DNA from: Emmonsiellopsis sp. PD_33
Lineage: Eukaryota > Ascomycota > Eurotiomycetes > Onygenales > Ajellomycetaceae
Reading direction: 5' to 3'
DNA length: 64,000 bases
Assembly (NCBI GenBank): GCA_032988165.1
Contig: JANTQF010000184.1
Coordinates: forward strand, 1-64,000
Of this stretch, positions 46,268 to 57,897 are shown one piece after another; the first letter of the stretch is position 1; the number at the start of each line of letters is the position of its first letter. A program made the translations under genes and the position numbers. Below the pieces are notes generated by a model. It had not been told where the DNA came from. It saw only the letters and a program-made list of their open reading frames with translations, and did not search any database.

Positions 46268-46568
46268 TGTGAGAAGCGGTACGGTACGCGCCCCAAGCAC
46301 CTGCAGACTGCAAGAGGTCAATCCTCTATTTTTCAGTCATTCAGTTCTGCATCAATAGATTTTTCATTGTTTCCTTCTCAATAGTGATAATAACTAATTG
46401 TCCCTATTATTTTCTACACCTATTTTATATGGTTTATTAGATTTTCATTATCTTGAGCAATTACATGTCAGTAGCTATAAATAGTAGCAAAATCTGCCAA
46501 CTTATTGATAAAGGAATCAATCATCTTTCTCCTCATGAATATCTCTAACTACATTTAACCCTCTTATA
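46268..46568 (+). repeat. 5' LTR of the copia element
   Basis: 301 bp, from TGTGAGAAGC to CTCTTATA. Its first ~25 bases keep four CG dinucleotides, which are TG or CA in the right LTR. Relative to the right LTR it has extra TA where the other has TG or CA. Confidence 0.92.
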
Positions 46569-46584
46569 GTTATGAGCCTGGACT
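46569..46584 (+). other. Primer-binding site of the copia element (initiator-Met tRNA half-type)
   Basis: GTTATGAGCCTGG directly follows the left LTR. It is complementary to the anticodon arm of initiator tRNA-Met (GGGCTCATAAC), not to a tRNA 3' end. Internal (half-tRNA) priming is known for several copia elements. Confidence 0.65.
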
Positions 46585-46689
46585 CTTCCATAATGTGCTA
46601 GACTTCCTATTCATATTGATTATCATCATTTCTACTTTCTTTACCCTATATTGTAGGTATTTTGCCTGAATATCTGATTCTATATAACA

Positions 46690-49600
46690 TCCTTCAGTCA
46701 ACCTCCTGCAGCAAGATGTTGACCAAGATTATCCTCAATGATATGAAAGATTGGGACAATTAGTACAATAATGTATGCTATATCATTCAATTCAATGATT
46801 TTAAACCATATATGATGGATAAGGATCCTGAACTGGCCCTGGAATGCCTGAAACCCTACAAACAAGATGTATCCATAAAAGCTGAAGATAGGAACCTGGC
46901 TGCATGCAAATATACCTTATTAAAAAGGGATTATGAAGAGTATAAAATGGTGGAGAAAGCAGTATCAATGTATATTCTTAATCATATATCTCAAGATGTA
47001 CAGCAATACCTAGGGGATATAATAGATCCTTATGAGATGATTTATCTTCTTAAAGCTGAAAAAGCTTCAACTAGTTGATGGAGAGAAGTTGAACTGAGCT
47101 GTAAATATATTGAACTTTCTTATAGTCTATAAAATGAAAATCCTTTTGACTGGGTAAAATACTGGCAGGTAGTGTGTAAGAGGATCATTGAATATAATGT
47201 TGAGGATCATAGGAGTAAATGCTCTACTATCTTCAAATTCCTCAATACAACAGGTAAGGTTAACACTAACTGGAGCTAAATCAAGAGATCCAGAGTTCTC
47301 AAATGTGAAAAAGCAGGAAAAGATCTCATCTCTGTGGATGATTTAGTAGAATAATTCTGTGATGAACTCTGAACTAACAGTACTAAAGATTTCTATAATT
47401 AAATGTCAGCTGCAGCATTCATAACATTCAATGGAATGAAAGTAGAAGTAGAAAAACTACTAGATGCACAGTAAAACTCAGGAGGTAATCAATCAGAATC
47501 CCAACAAACATGTATATGTAGTGGAAAATATTGAGTCATAAGATGCTTCTATCTCAACCTAGAGACCTGTCCAAAAACCTTCATTTTAAAACTGGAGATT
47601 GAGAAAAAGATCAAACAAGAATTGGAGATCAATAAGAAGCTCAAAAAGATGGTGGAAAAGGCTGTGGCAAAGGCTAAAAAGGACAAGGAAAAGAATTCAA
47701 AAACCTCAATAACCCTGAAAAATGATGCTAATGTTGCTATTACTTCTGAAACTGAATCTACCAAAGATGCAGGCAAAGCTTTTAATGGCATGTTTGTAAC
47801 TGCCCTGATTGTTCTTAGCAGTGATTTTTCTTGAATAGATAATTACCCACTCAGAAATAGCTTCATATATGATAATGGAGCAAATTGATATGTTTGTAAT
47901 GACTACTGACATTTTCAGGATTTTTGTGTTATTAAGGAAAAGATGTGGGCTGAAGATACTGTAGTCTCAATCCATGGCCACAGCAATGTCCTTATATGCC
48001 TCCAGACCCCTCACAGTGAAAAATTATATACACTGCTTGATGTCATCTATGTGCCTACCTTCTTCATGAATATCACTGCAGCTCCAGTGTTTAACTAACA
48101 AAATATAGGAATAGATAAATTAAACTGCAGGTTAATTGATAAGGAAGGCAATGTTTGATTCCTACTACAGCATCACTATGAAAAATTCATTTTTGAATAT
48201 AACCCTTCAAATGATGCTATCTTTACTATCTGAATACTCTCTCAGCTTCCTATTCTAGCCTTAATAGCTCTGTGGCATAAACACCTTGATCATCCCAGCC
48301 TGGAAGCTCTTGAATATCTACCTGAATCTGTAGTGGAGGCCTGCCTTGCTAATAGCCTGAAAACTACTGACTGCATGGCCTGTGCACTGGGCAAATCCCA
48401 CCTCCAAATATCTTAAAAATAGATGAATAGAGGTAATAAACCATTTGAGGTCATTCATTTTGACCTTACCTATATCTCCCTGGCCTATAATAGAGACTAA
48501 TATCTTGCTCACATCTATGACCCCCTTACTCATACTTATTGGGCTGAGGTGCTTCCTACAAAAGACTGTTGCAAATCATTTCTAGAAAAATTTATTAATA
48601 AAGTTGAAAAACACTACAGTTTGAAGGTTCTGACCTTTCATATAGATGGAGAAACATTGCTTACAAAGGCCTTTCTTGATAAAATTAAGATATGTGGCAT
48701 TCATGTTGATCCTTCACCTTCCCATATGCTAGAATCTAATGGTGCAGCTGAATGCTCAGGGGGTATGATAACCACTCTAGGCTGTACAATTTAAATTGCT
48801 GTAAATCTCTCTGAAGATCTCTGGCCTGAAGTATATAAAGTTGTAATATATCTTCTTAACTGAATACTGGTCTGGCAACTTGAATGGAAGACTCTAATAC
48901 AGGCCCTAGTCTCTCATCTTGGCAAACTGATGGATCTTGACCTCAGTCACCTATGTACATATAGATGCTGGGCATATATATTAGATAAGACCATTTTGAA
49001 GCTCTGAAAACTTGCCCTATATGCTAAAATCAGACACCTAATAGGTTATGAATTGAATAATATTTTCTGTATCTAGCTCCTGAGAGAGTAAAAGGTTGTT
49101 ATAACCTGGGATGTTATATTCAATGAAGACTTCTATTTTAACCCAGGTGATTTACCTAAGGATCTTTCACTTATATCTCTAATACCAGTGGATTTACTAC
49201 TGCCAAATAATATTCTGAAAAGTGTCAGATTTGATGTTCAGGAATTTAAGAGTTCTGAAGATGAAGTTGAAATCAACACCCCTTTCAAAATCTTAATACC
49301 TGACCCTAAAATGGCAGATATGACTTCAAAAACAATACCAGATTTGTCTTCTCAAGCATTGCTAACTCTGAAACCAACTCCTATGCCATTTACTGGTTCC
49401 CCTGAATTTTTAATGCCAACCAGTGGAATTCAGCAATTAGACAATCTCAATGGCTAACTTGACATAGATGCTGATACTAATACTGATGATTCATCAGGTT
49501 AACTACTCAATTCTCTTTAGTTAGGCCTGTCTTTTACAAATAAGCCTCTAGATGCTCTCCCTAGGGAAATACATGATGATATATCAACTGACCACATAGT

Positions 49601-51320
49601 TTTAGGACACCATACTTGGAAACTAAATCTGGAGTGAACCAGCTATATTGCTACTCTCAATCATATAGATCATTCTCTGGGATTCTATACTACTTTTACT
49701 ACAGTCTAAACAGATGAACCTCTGTCTCACCTTCTACACTGAGATAATCTTCCCCCTCCCCCTTGTGGATGGAAGGAAGCTTTGCACTATAAATTTAAAG
49801 ATAATTGGTTACATACTACTCAAATTAAATATAATATCCTACAACAGAAAGGATGCTGGAAAAAGGTCTCAGAATGTAAGGCTAAATGCTGGCCTCTACC
49901 ACTTATGTGGGTATTTATATATAAATTCAATATGGATGGGATCCTTCAAAAATTCAAGGCCCATATAGTCATTTGTGGAGATCTATGGAAAAATGAAAAA
50001 GCAGAGACTAGGTCTACAACACTGACACTGAAGGTTTTTTGCCTTATTATGGCTATAGTAGTTGCTTTTGATCTAGAAATGCACCAATATGATGTTATTA
50101 ATACCTTTCTTAATGCCATTCTTGTTGATGAAATCTATATCAAACCACCTCCTAGATATGAAGTTTCCAGCTACATGTTACTTCTTCTTTGAGTACTTTA
50201 TGGACTTCCCAAATCTCCCCTATATTGGAATGATGAGTTGAAAATGATGCTGCTGAAGCTAGGCCTGACATAGGTCCCTAAGGAACCTTATCTTTTTATA
50301 GGACTAGGTCTTATAGTGTTTTTCTATGTGGATGACATTGTTGTTGTATATCATTGATGTCATAAATCAATATTCATTGATTTTGTGGCCTGATTAATGA
50401 GCACTTATGAGCTCCAAGATATGGGAGAGGTTAAGTAGTTTTTGGGAATTCAAGTCCTTCAAGATTGTGCAGCTCAAAAACTCTGGTTGTGCCAGAACAG
50501 TTATATGGCCAAAATAGTGGCAAAATTTAGGGTTGAGTGTTACAAACTCTATCATATGCTTACCCCTGCTGAATCAGTCTATCCTTATAGTGGTTTTCTC
50601 ACTCCTCAAGAGATTTATAGCTATCAATGCTGAATTAGCTTCATTATCTATCCTTCTGTAGGGACTCAGTCTGATCTCATCTTCTCTGCTGAAGTTCTTG
50701 TCAATCATATGATTAAACCTTTATCTTAACATGATGATTTTCTACATTGAGTCATTACTTATAGATATCAAACCCAGAATCTCACCATTGAATATAGTAC
50801 TCTTAAAGCTGATGATAAAGGCCCAGCATTCTGGATCTATACTGATGCCACCTACACTGATGACCTGGCTACTCACTGGAGTACTCAAGGGATGGTTTTC
50901 ACCCTTTTTGGAGGTGCAATTGACTGGAAGTTCTCAAAGCAATGAACTGTTATAACCTCTTCTACTGAAGTAGAACTTTTGACCCTATCTATAATAGCCA
51001 AAGAAGTATACTGATGGAAATGTCTGTTCAAACAAATTGATTTTGATCTGGAATGCACATTGATCATTTAAAATGACAACACCCAGGCTATATGCCTACT
51101 TAAGGATAAAGCTCCTCACATTATAATAAAGCTCTGTTATATCAACATTCATGGTCACTGGCTTCAACAGGAAGTCCAACAGGGCTGAATATCTATTGAA
51201 TGGATAGGTACAAAGAAAATGCCTATAGACAGCTTCACTAAATCCCTTCCTCATGTCACTCATGAGGAATTCTGCCATCTCATTAATCTCATTAATATAA
51301 GTAGGAAACTAAGGTAGTTC
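46690..51320 (+). pseudogene. Copia gag-pol relic
   Basis: Decayed fragments run in order on the + strand. A gag-like helical part has ALECLKPYKQDVSIKAEDRN (46830). A Cys-rich knuckle follows (about 47510). Next is the protease block YDNGAN (about 47870, for DSGAS-type). The pre-integrase block is WHKHLDHPSLEALEYLP (48275) with the CMACALGKSH pair. The integrase core has LEKFINKVEKHYSLKVLTFH (48570). Reverse transcriptase shows FDLEMHQYDVINTFLNA (50070) and FYVDD (50322). The RNase H part begins near 50790 and ends with WIGTKKMPIDSFTKSLP (51200). More than twenty stops and shifts interrupt it, most of them TGA/TAA/TAG at places explained by C-to-T or G-to-A change. Confidence 0.85.
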
Positions 51321-51411
51321 TTTGCCATTGAATTACCTCCACTCCACCCTGTGATATGCTAAATTGAGGTAGTTCTTCACCATCAAATTACCTCTACTCC
51401 ACTTGGTAATC

Positions 51412-51422
51412 CACTGAGGGGG
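51412..51422 (+). other. Polypurine tract of the copia element
   Basis: ACTGAGGGGG lies immediately before the right LTR, at the position expected for plus-strand priming. Confidence 0.6.
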
Positions 51423-51424
51423 TA

Positions 51425-51725
51425 TGTGAGAAGCAGTACAGTATGCACCCCAAGTGCCTGCAGACTGCAAGAGGTCAATCCTCTATTTTTCAGTCATTCA
51501 GTTCTGCATCAATAGATTTTTCATTGTTTCCTTCTCAATAGCAATAATAACTGATCATCCCTATTGTTTTCTACACCTATTTTGTATGGTTTATTAGATT
51601 TTCATTATCTTGGGCAATCACATGTCAGTAGCTATAAATAGTGGCAAAATCTGCCAACTTATTGACAAAGGAATCAATCATCTTTCTCCTCATGGATATC
51701 TCTAACTACGTTCAACCCTCTTACA
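51425..51725 (+). repeat. 3' LTR of the copia element
   Basis: 301 bp, from TGTGAGAAGC to CTCTTACA. By eye it differs from the left LTR at about 21 positions, all transitions and no gaps. It keeps a CG only near its outer end (AACTACGTTC). Confidence 0.92.
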
Positions 51726-51730
51726 CCTCA

Positions 51731-52805
51731 CCTACTATCGTAGGTGAATGCTGGTCATCGAACTAGCTCTTCATGTTAATTCTTTATTCCTACAATCTTT
51801 GAACTACACTCCTTATTTGCCGAAGCTGTCTTGCCCTTCATCTCTCGTGTCGTGGACGGTCTACCAATGGCCAAAATGCCGCATTTCAGTCAAGACTGCG
51901 TGGGAGTGCTGGGGCCGCATTCCTCATGGCGGCGTGGCTGAATCTGTGCCGTTCTCGAAAGTCTCCTGGCTTATTCCTGCATTGGATCTCGTGTGCGAAT
52001 GTTGGTTGCTCTCGGGGATCAACTTCCCATTTTGGGACCGGTCTGATTTGTAGAGCTGGGGCATCTTGACTCTTCATTGTTATCTATTATTATGATTCTA
52101 TGTTTATCTGATGGGTACGGAGCAGCCAATCAGTGTGGACATGGCCCTTTCAAAAGCTTAACCATTCACAGGGTCTAACTCCAAAGGGTTATTGGGCTTC
52201 ATAACCTTGGAACGCTCGGGTTGCCATTTGCCAGTACTAATGCCCAAGGCACCCTCATATCTGGATATATTGCTCGGTCGAGGTGGCTTATCGACAAGAA
52301 ATAGCTGCACAGGGATTCAGCGAACGTGGGCGGAAACGCATATATTTCATTCGTCGCCTTGTTGATTTTGTCAGAACTTAAAAGCTGCATTTGGGACTAC
52401 TGAGGGGTTCAATGGCTGTGGGGGCCAAATCATGTTCTCTGCTATAGATTGCTGGTTCTTTGCTCAACACCACCCTCATCGGACAATATCATGGCCCCAA
52501 ATGTAGCCTTGCTGACTCAATATTGCGGCGACGGGTCAAAAACTTTACGCATGGCGATGCACCTCTTGATTCGCGTGTCAGTGGACTCAGACATTGCTTG
52601 GCTTGCTTCCCACCAGGTGAACCAGATGTTGGCTCTCTGGCAAGCATGCGGCACGCAATATGAAGCATGGAGCAGTATCGTGGCTCTTTCTGTCGGGAGG
52701 CTTCTTCTTCAGCCTTGCAAGGCGATGACCAGTTTGTTTTAAGAAGAGTCTCTTGCTTCGAGTTGTTGCTTGCTTTGCCTTCTACTCAGCTCGGTGCCGC
52801 ACACC
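51731..52805. other. Intergenic region between the copia element and the DUF3433 gene
   Basis: CpG-containing sequence of normal composition returns directly after the target duplication. No gene is supported. This stretch holds the promoter of the DUF3433 gene. A TACGGAGCA variant of a recurrent motif is at 52116. Confidence 0.45.
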
Positions 52806-55800
52806 ATGGTTTACTCTGGAGCTTCTTCCCCTGTATCTGACCTTTATGACAGACGTGGCAGCCAAAGACAGCCGGTGGATTCTATTTACTCGACCTCATC
52901 CGGTAAGCTCTTATGAGGAAGGCGATGCAACTAGGATCAATTGCTAATCATGTCGCATAGATGCCCCCCAGCACACATCACCGCCCTACTCTCATGCACA
53001 GACTCCCGTCGACCGTGGCATGGAATTGAGCCCGATCTCGCGAGTCTCATCCCGGCAAACATATGCCGCCGACCAAAAGGCTTCCGCCGTCCGCTACAAC
53101 GACATCGCTGAGCGCATTCAATATGCCGATCGAAAGGATGCACAGAGAAAGGACAATTTCCCAAACTGGAGACCACACTGGGTCCGGCGGGGTCCATTCT
53201 GGATTTTCGTTTCTGCAATTATTCTAATTGTTCTTTATGCTGCATTATGCGGCATCAGTAAAACGCGAGGCTATATCGCAGTGAGCAGCCCTGGCGTTGA
53301 TGTGATATTTAAGTTCGGACCCGTCTTCTTCGCTCTCATCATCGCCATTATGGTCGACCGGCTTGCTGAAGACATGAAGACACTGCAACCTTACATCGCC
53401 TTGGCTTCGGGTACGGATAATAGTCTTCGCGCACAATATGGTGCACGCATCACAGAGCCAACGACTGGGGCGTGGCTAGCCTCGTTCATACCTTCTCCCA
53501 ATCCTTTGCAGCTCTTTCTCCCGGAAAAGTTTAGAAAGTGGTTCGAGCTAGCTACCCTTTGGTGTGCTTTTGTCCTTGTACCGCTGCAGACAGGTTTGTT
53601 GACGAAGGGCATGTGGGCCAAAACTACAGCGACGGAGCAATTTGACATTCTTGGAGTTCCGGAGCTGATGAATGCTGCGTATCGAAGCGACTTCCCAGAG
53701 CAGGCCATCGATGCTATATATCATGGTCAGAATGTGTCGGACTTTAAGTGGATAGCACTCATGGAAAAGCAGACGAATACAGACGCGGGGTGGGCAGCCG
53801 TGATGCCATTTCGTCCATTTTCAAGCGAGGAACAGTTGCCTTCGGGTGTCGTACATTGGAAAGGTAGGACTTCTGCAGTGTGGTCCTATCTGGAATGCTC
53901 GCAAGCGAACGAGTTGAGTATCACTGCCACTGCCATTGATGTGGATGGAGAAAAGCGGTCTGCGACGGATGTCGAACTCAAGGTACAAGATGTGAATGGC
54001 TGCAGCCGAACGTGGAATTGGGATGCCATCTCCAATGCAGACGCTGCTACCATGCAGTCACCCCTTCTTTCCGATGGGACCTTCGCACTTTGGGACAAAG
54101 CGTGCTCAGACTTTACCTACATGATCATATCAGGTCCTCTGGCTACCCAATCCGCCAACGATTTTACCGCTGATGCGGGCGCCCCATCGGAATGGGGTGC
54201 TATTAGCTGCCAAGCCCATTACATGGCTACAATCAATGGCATATTCTACGATGTTCAAGCAGTAGGTCAAGGGAATCCTACCTACGAGGAAGCCTCCGAC
54301 GCGGCAATTACCAATGTAACAATACCACCATGGGGCAAAGAGGAACCGCTGCACAGCTTAATGACTCCAATGCAAAACGTTGTCCTCAATAGTTCGTTGC
54401 TCTACGAGATCTCCTCACCTACAGACCGAAGGACATTCTGGAATCAACACAAAAACAACACGTTCGACGCATACATGCCGGGGTCTAATCTGAGGTATAC
54501 ATGCGCGGAAATTAACTCACCATCAGCATCCAAGTTTAGTTGGAACAATTTGCAGTCCTGCGCGATGTATCTCGTTGCTAGTGATATCTGGTCCTTCCTC
54601 GTCGCGACCACGGCCGCTTCCGTGGCGCTATACGTTCCCATTGAGCGTTGGGACACAACTTCAGCTACGATTACATCGGCAAGAGAATCTTGGATTCTTT
54701 CAGAATTCGCGGTGCTGTATACGTTACTCCTGTACACCGCCGTTATATTCTTACTAGCCATGGATCGATCGCTTGAATTTGGCCTCGGAAGAAGAGCCCG
54801 CGGGCGCCCAACCGGGCTTCATGGCAGTGGGTCATCGATTGCGGGGCTTGCTGCCGTCTTTCAGGATCTTGAAACGAGGAAATTGTGGGAGGGTGTCGAT
54901 TTGATGAATAAGAAAGAAGCTCTAGATAGACACCAAGCGATGATGTGCCGTACCACTCTACTTCTCCGACAATGGAGACGGTCGGCGTATGGGGACAAGG
55001 CGGTTGCAAGGCCCGTGAAACACCGCAAACATGAATACGCCACGATCCATTCCGGTTCGGAGCTTCCAAGGAGTAGAGAAAACCTGCGGAAGCTGCGATA
55101 CGGCGGTGTCCCGGTCCTTGCTTACGTAGCAATCGGCGGGCTACTCTGTACGGCGGTTCTCATCTGGGTTGTCCTATCATACCTGATCCGTACTGATAAG
55201 ACGTCATTCCGGATGTGGCATCAACAGCTTGGCTCGTCCACTTTTTCTCAAGACGGCGTCAAGGCTCAAATTCAGCAGCTCCTATTCTCTGGTCTTCCGA
55301 CGCTTGTGCTAAGCTTGATTACGTCCTGGTGGACAGAAGTCGACAGATTTGTTCGCCTAACGCAGCCATACAAAGCCCTTGCTTCAGGCGATGTAGGCCG
55401 TAATACCGTTCTACTGGACTATATGCACGAATGGAATTGGAAAATTCCGTTCAGAGCATTTCGCAACCGACACTGGAAACTGTCCTATGTCACGGCCATC
55501 ACTTTCATTTTACGTATAGGCACACTCTTTTGGGCTGGCATATTCGATATGGGTAACGGCATTGCTGGCAACGGCGAAACAGCTCATCTGCTGCAGGAGT
55601 GGCGACAGGATTCCTTTCCTGCGGATATGTCTAAGACCTTCTCGGATGAAATGAGGGCGATAGCCCTTTCTCGCGCCATCTATGGGTATCCACAGATGCC
55701 AGGATGGCAGAGCGGCGCTTATCAATTCCCGGCTGTAGAACTTCCGGAAAACAATAACTATAATGTCAGCTTAACTGGATTAACCGGTGTTTTGGACTGC

Positions 55801-56841
55801 AGTGCAGTGACTGTTGATGCGAGACTATCCGATGAGTCAGGTTGGCGGGCAACGATTCGTGAAGGCGAATGTACCGGCGCAATCTGGGACTCCGCCTGTA
55901 CTATCCCGCAAGATATTTCTGGCGAGGCTGCGAGCAGCGGGACTACAGGCGCAACTCGGTGCATGGCGTGGAGGTATTTGAATGAGAATAACTGCCCCGA
56001 CATCCCTTCACAAGGAGCCGGGCGGTGGTGGATCTTGGGGTTATCGGGTCCCATGTCCGCCACCAAGAGCACCCTCACTGGAGGCTCGACAACACCAATC
56101 GCCCTCCTTTGTACTCCAAAATTCTCCTTCGACACGATGATGGTAGGGATTACTACAGCGTCTGGCTCCTCGCTACCCACCCTCACGCTTTCCCAGCCAA
56201 CTCACCGCGAGAATATCTCGACCGACTACTGGAAGAACGATGACGGAAAGACTTTTGCAGCATATGCCTCGGAACTCATGAACAATACGCTGGCAGGCAA
56301 TCTTCAAACAATCTCCTCTACGACATATCTCGACTTGCTATCTTCAATAGGCGCACTCAATGGAACCTCACGCATCGACGCCCTCTTCAACACCTCCACC
56401 CTCGCCACGAGCATCTCACACACCTTCTCTGCAGTCTTCGCCACCATGGCTGGCCTCCCTCAAGACGGACCACTATCATCTTTTCTACTAACACCCGTTG
56501 CGGACGATTCAACTTCCCCCACCGTCGAGGCTCTACCCCAAGAGCAAGTGGCATACCTCAATAAAGGGCCACTCTGGGTCGGGTTTATAGTGTTGTGTAT
56601 CTTTGCTATTTCGATTCCCTGGGCATGGCCTGAGAAGAGGAGGAGGACACCGATGGATGTAGGGTACGCAGCGAATGTACTTGCGCTCGTTTATGATTCT
56701 CGTTTGATGGACATAGTTAGTAGGGATGGCTGGCGGTGGGAGCTTGAAAACAAGAGATTTAGGATTGGAATTTTTCAAGGGCTCAGTGGGTCGGAGCGAC
56801 TGGGGATTGATGTTGTCGATGTTGTTGCGGAGGTGAAGTGA
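52806..56841 (+). CDS. Large multi-pass membrane protein of the fungal DUF3433 family (2 exons)
   Basis: The model joins 52806..52902 and 52961..56841, and gives 1,325 residues. The start ATG lies in CACCATGG. The short first exon (SDLYDRRGSQRQPVDSIYST) joins in phase 1 to APQHTSPPYSHAQTPVDRG, which gives the Tyr/Pro/Ser-rich cytosolic N-terminus usual for this family; an ATG at 53020 would miss it. Two similar membrane modules follow. Each has a hydrophobic segment (FWIFVSAIILIVLYAALCGI; then VLAYVAIGGLLCTAVLIWVV), a short pair with P.LVLSLIT or FFALIIAIMVD, and DRFVRLTQPYKALASG or DMKTLQPYIALASG. Large extracytoplasmic loops with Asn-X-Ser/Thr sites follow. A last membrane segment (LWVGFIVLCIFAISIPWAW) precedes a cytosolic tail. 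Function is unknown. Confidence 0.88.
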
Positions 56842-57897
56842 TTCTTGACTGGGAAGCAGGTATTGGGCGACACTTAAGGCACTGTTTAGTTAGTACTCGT
56901 CCGAATCGGGGCAAACTGTTGCAACACAATCGAAAACAGTCATTGCGTTTAATTTCCCCCTGTGCTGAAATCAATCTATTTAGATATCTTAACATCTACC
57001 CCATTCCCTCAGATTTTTGAGTAGATGTTGGCCATACCCCTGGGCCCAGTGACCACGTGACCGACCATTCCAGACCTCAGGGAAAGACTTTTATAGAATT
57101 CGGCTTTCGCTCCAGATATAAAAGCTAAGCTTCAACGTCTCCAGTATCGAGAGCCGAAGCCAATCAATAGCTCAGCCCGCATCCTACGGTCGACCACGGA
57201 TAGCCTCACAGATGAACCTAAATTAAATGGTCTGCCGCCACTAAGGCATGGTCCTGAAAGCTTGGCCACCCGGATCCCGCATTCCCCAGACGCGGCAAAA
57301 CCTGGTTAACTAGTTAGATCAGCTCGGGTATGAAATCGGCTAATGGGATGGCAAATCACCCTCTCTCTCTCTCCTTCACCTCAAGAGATATGAACTATGA
57401 ACTATTCGGGTAACTCGGCTCGGTGCTTGCTAGGGTTCTTGCATTACCTTATCCGCTAAAGTTTTATGTTTTAACCATCAGAGATCGACAAGGCGGGATT
57501 GGGATTGGTCATCGTGGCCCGTGGGCTGATTGTTTGATACAGAAGTGAGGAATCAAGGCACAGCGTTACAAGATAGCTATCCGGCATTATCAGGCGCCAA
57601 AAGCCGAGCATCTGGACCGCGAAATAACCACCCCACCTTTTGGAACAAATGGCTCTCGGTTTCCCCCTTGATACGACATTGCTTTTGCTTGCTGGGGCCC
57701 TAGCAAAAAGTGGAGGTGGATGCATCCATTGCCGATGGGCGTTATCTACTAGCGTGTGATCCGCTCGTCGAGAACCGGGAGAGATCATTGTTGATAAACC
57801 TGGGCTAGTCCTCTTCTTTACTCTTCGTTTTTTGCTTCTCTCACACGTCCTATATAGCCCTTGTCCTGGCGGGAGAATATTCACGGGCCTCTGTGAA
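56842..57897. promoter_or_regulatory. Upstream region of the MFS transporter gene
   Basis: This roughly 1.05-kb spacer has a (CT)n tract at 57359-57373 and a TATATA element at about 57850, some 45 nt before the MFS start. No gene is supported; a long open frame on the minus strand (57471..58067) is opposite the MFS coding sequence in part and has no family resemblance. Confidence 0.55.

Larger units (their letters stand above)
46268..51725 (+). mobile_element. Ty1/copia LTR retrotransposon, inactive and CpG-depleted
   Basis: Two 301-bp LTRs (46268-46568 and 51425-51725) begin TGTGAG and end TTATA/TTACA. The direct repeat CCTCA lies just outside on both sides (46263-46267 and 51726-51730). 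The internal part carries gag, protease, integrase, reverse transcriptase and RNase H relics in the Ty1/copia order (integrase before reverse transcriptase), all on the + strand and broken by many stops. A primer-binding site follows the left LTR and a purine tract precedes the right one. Within the element CG is practically absent except at the outermost bases. Confidence 0.93.

Noticed and set aside
53020..53022. ATG at 53020 as start of the DUF3433 protein
   Set aside because: An upstream exon with a good ATG context and an in-frame GT..AG junction adds the Tyr/Pro/Ser-rich N-terminus usual in the family.
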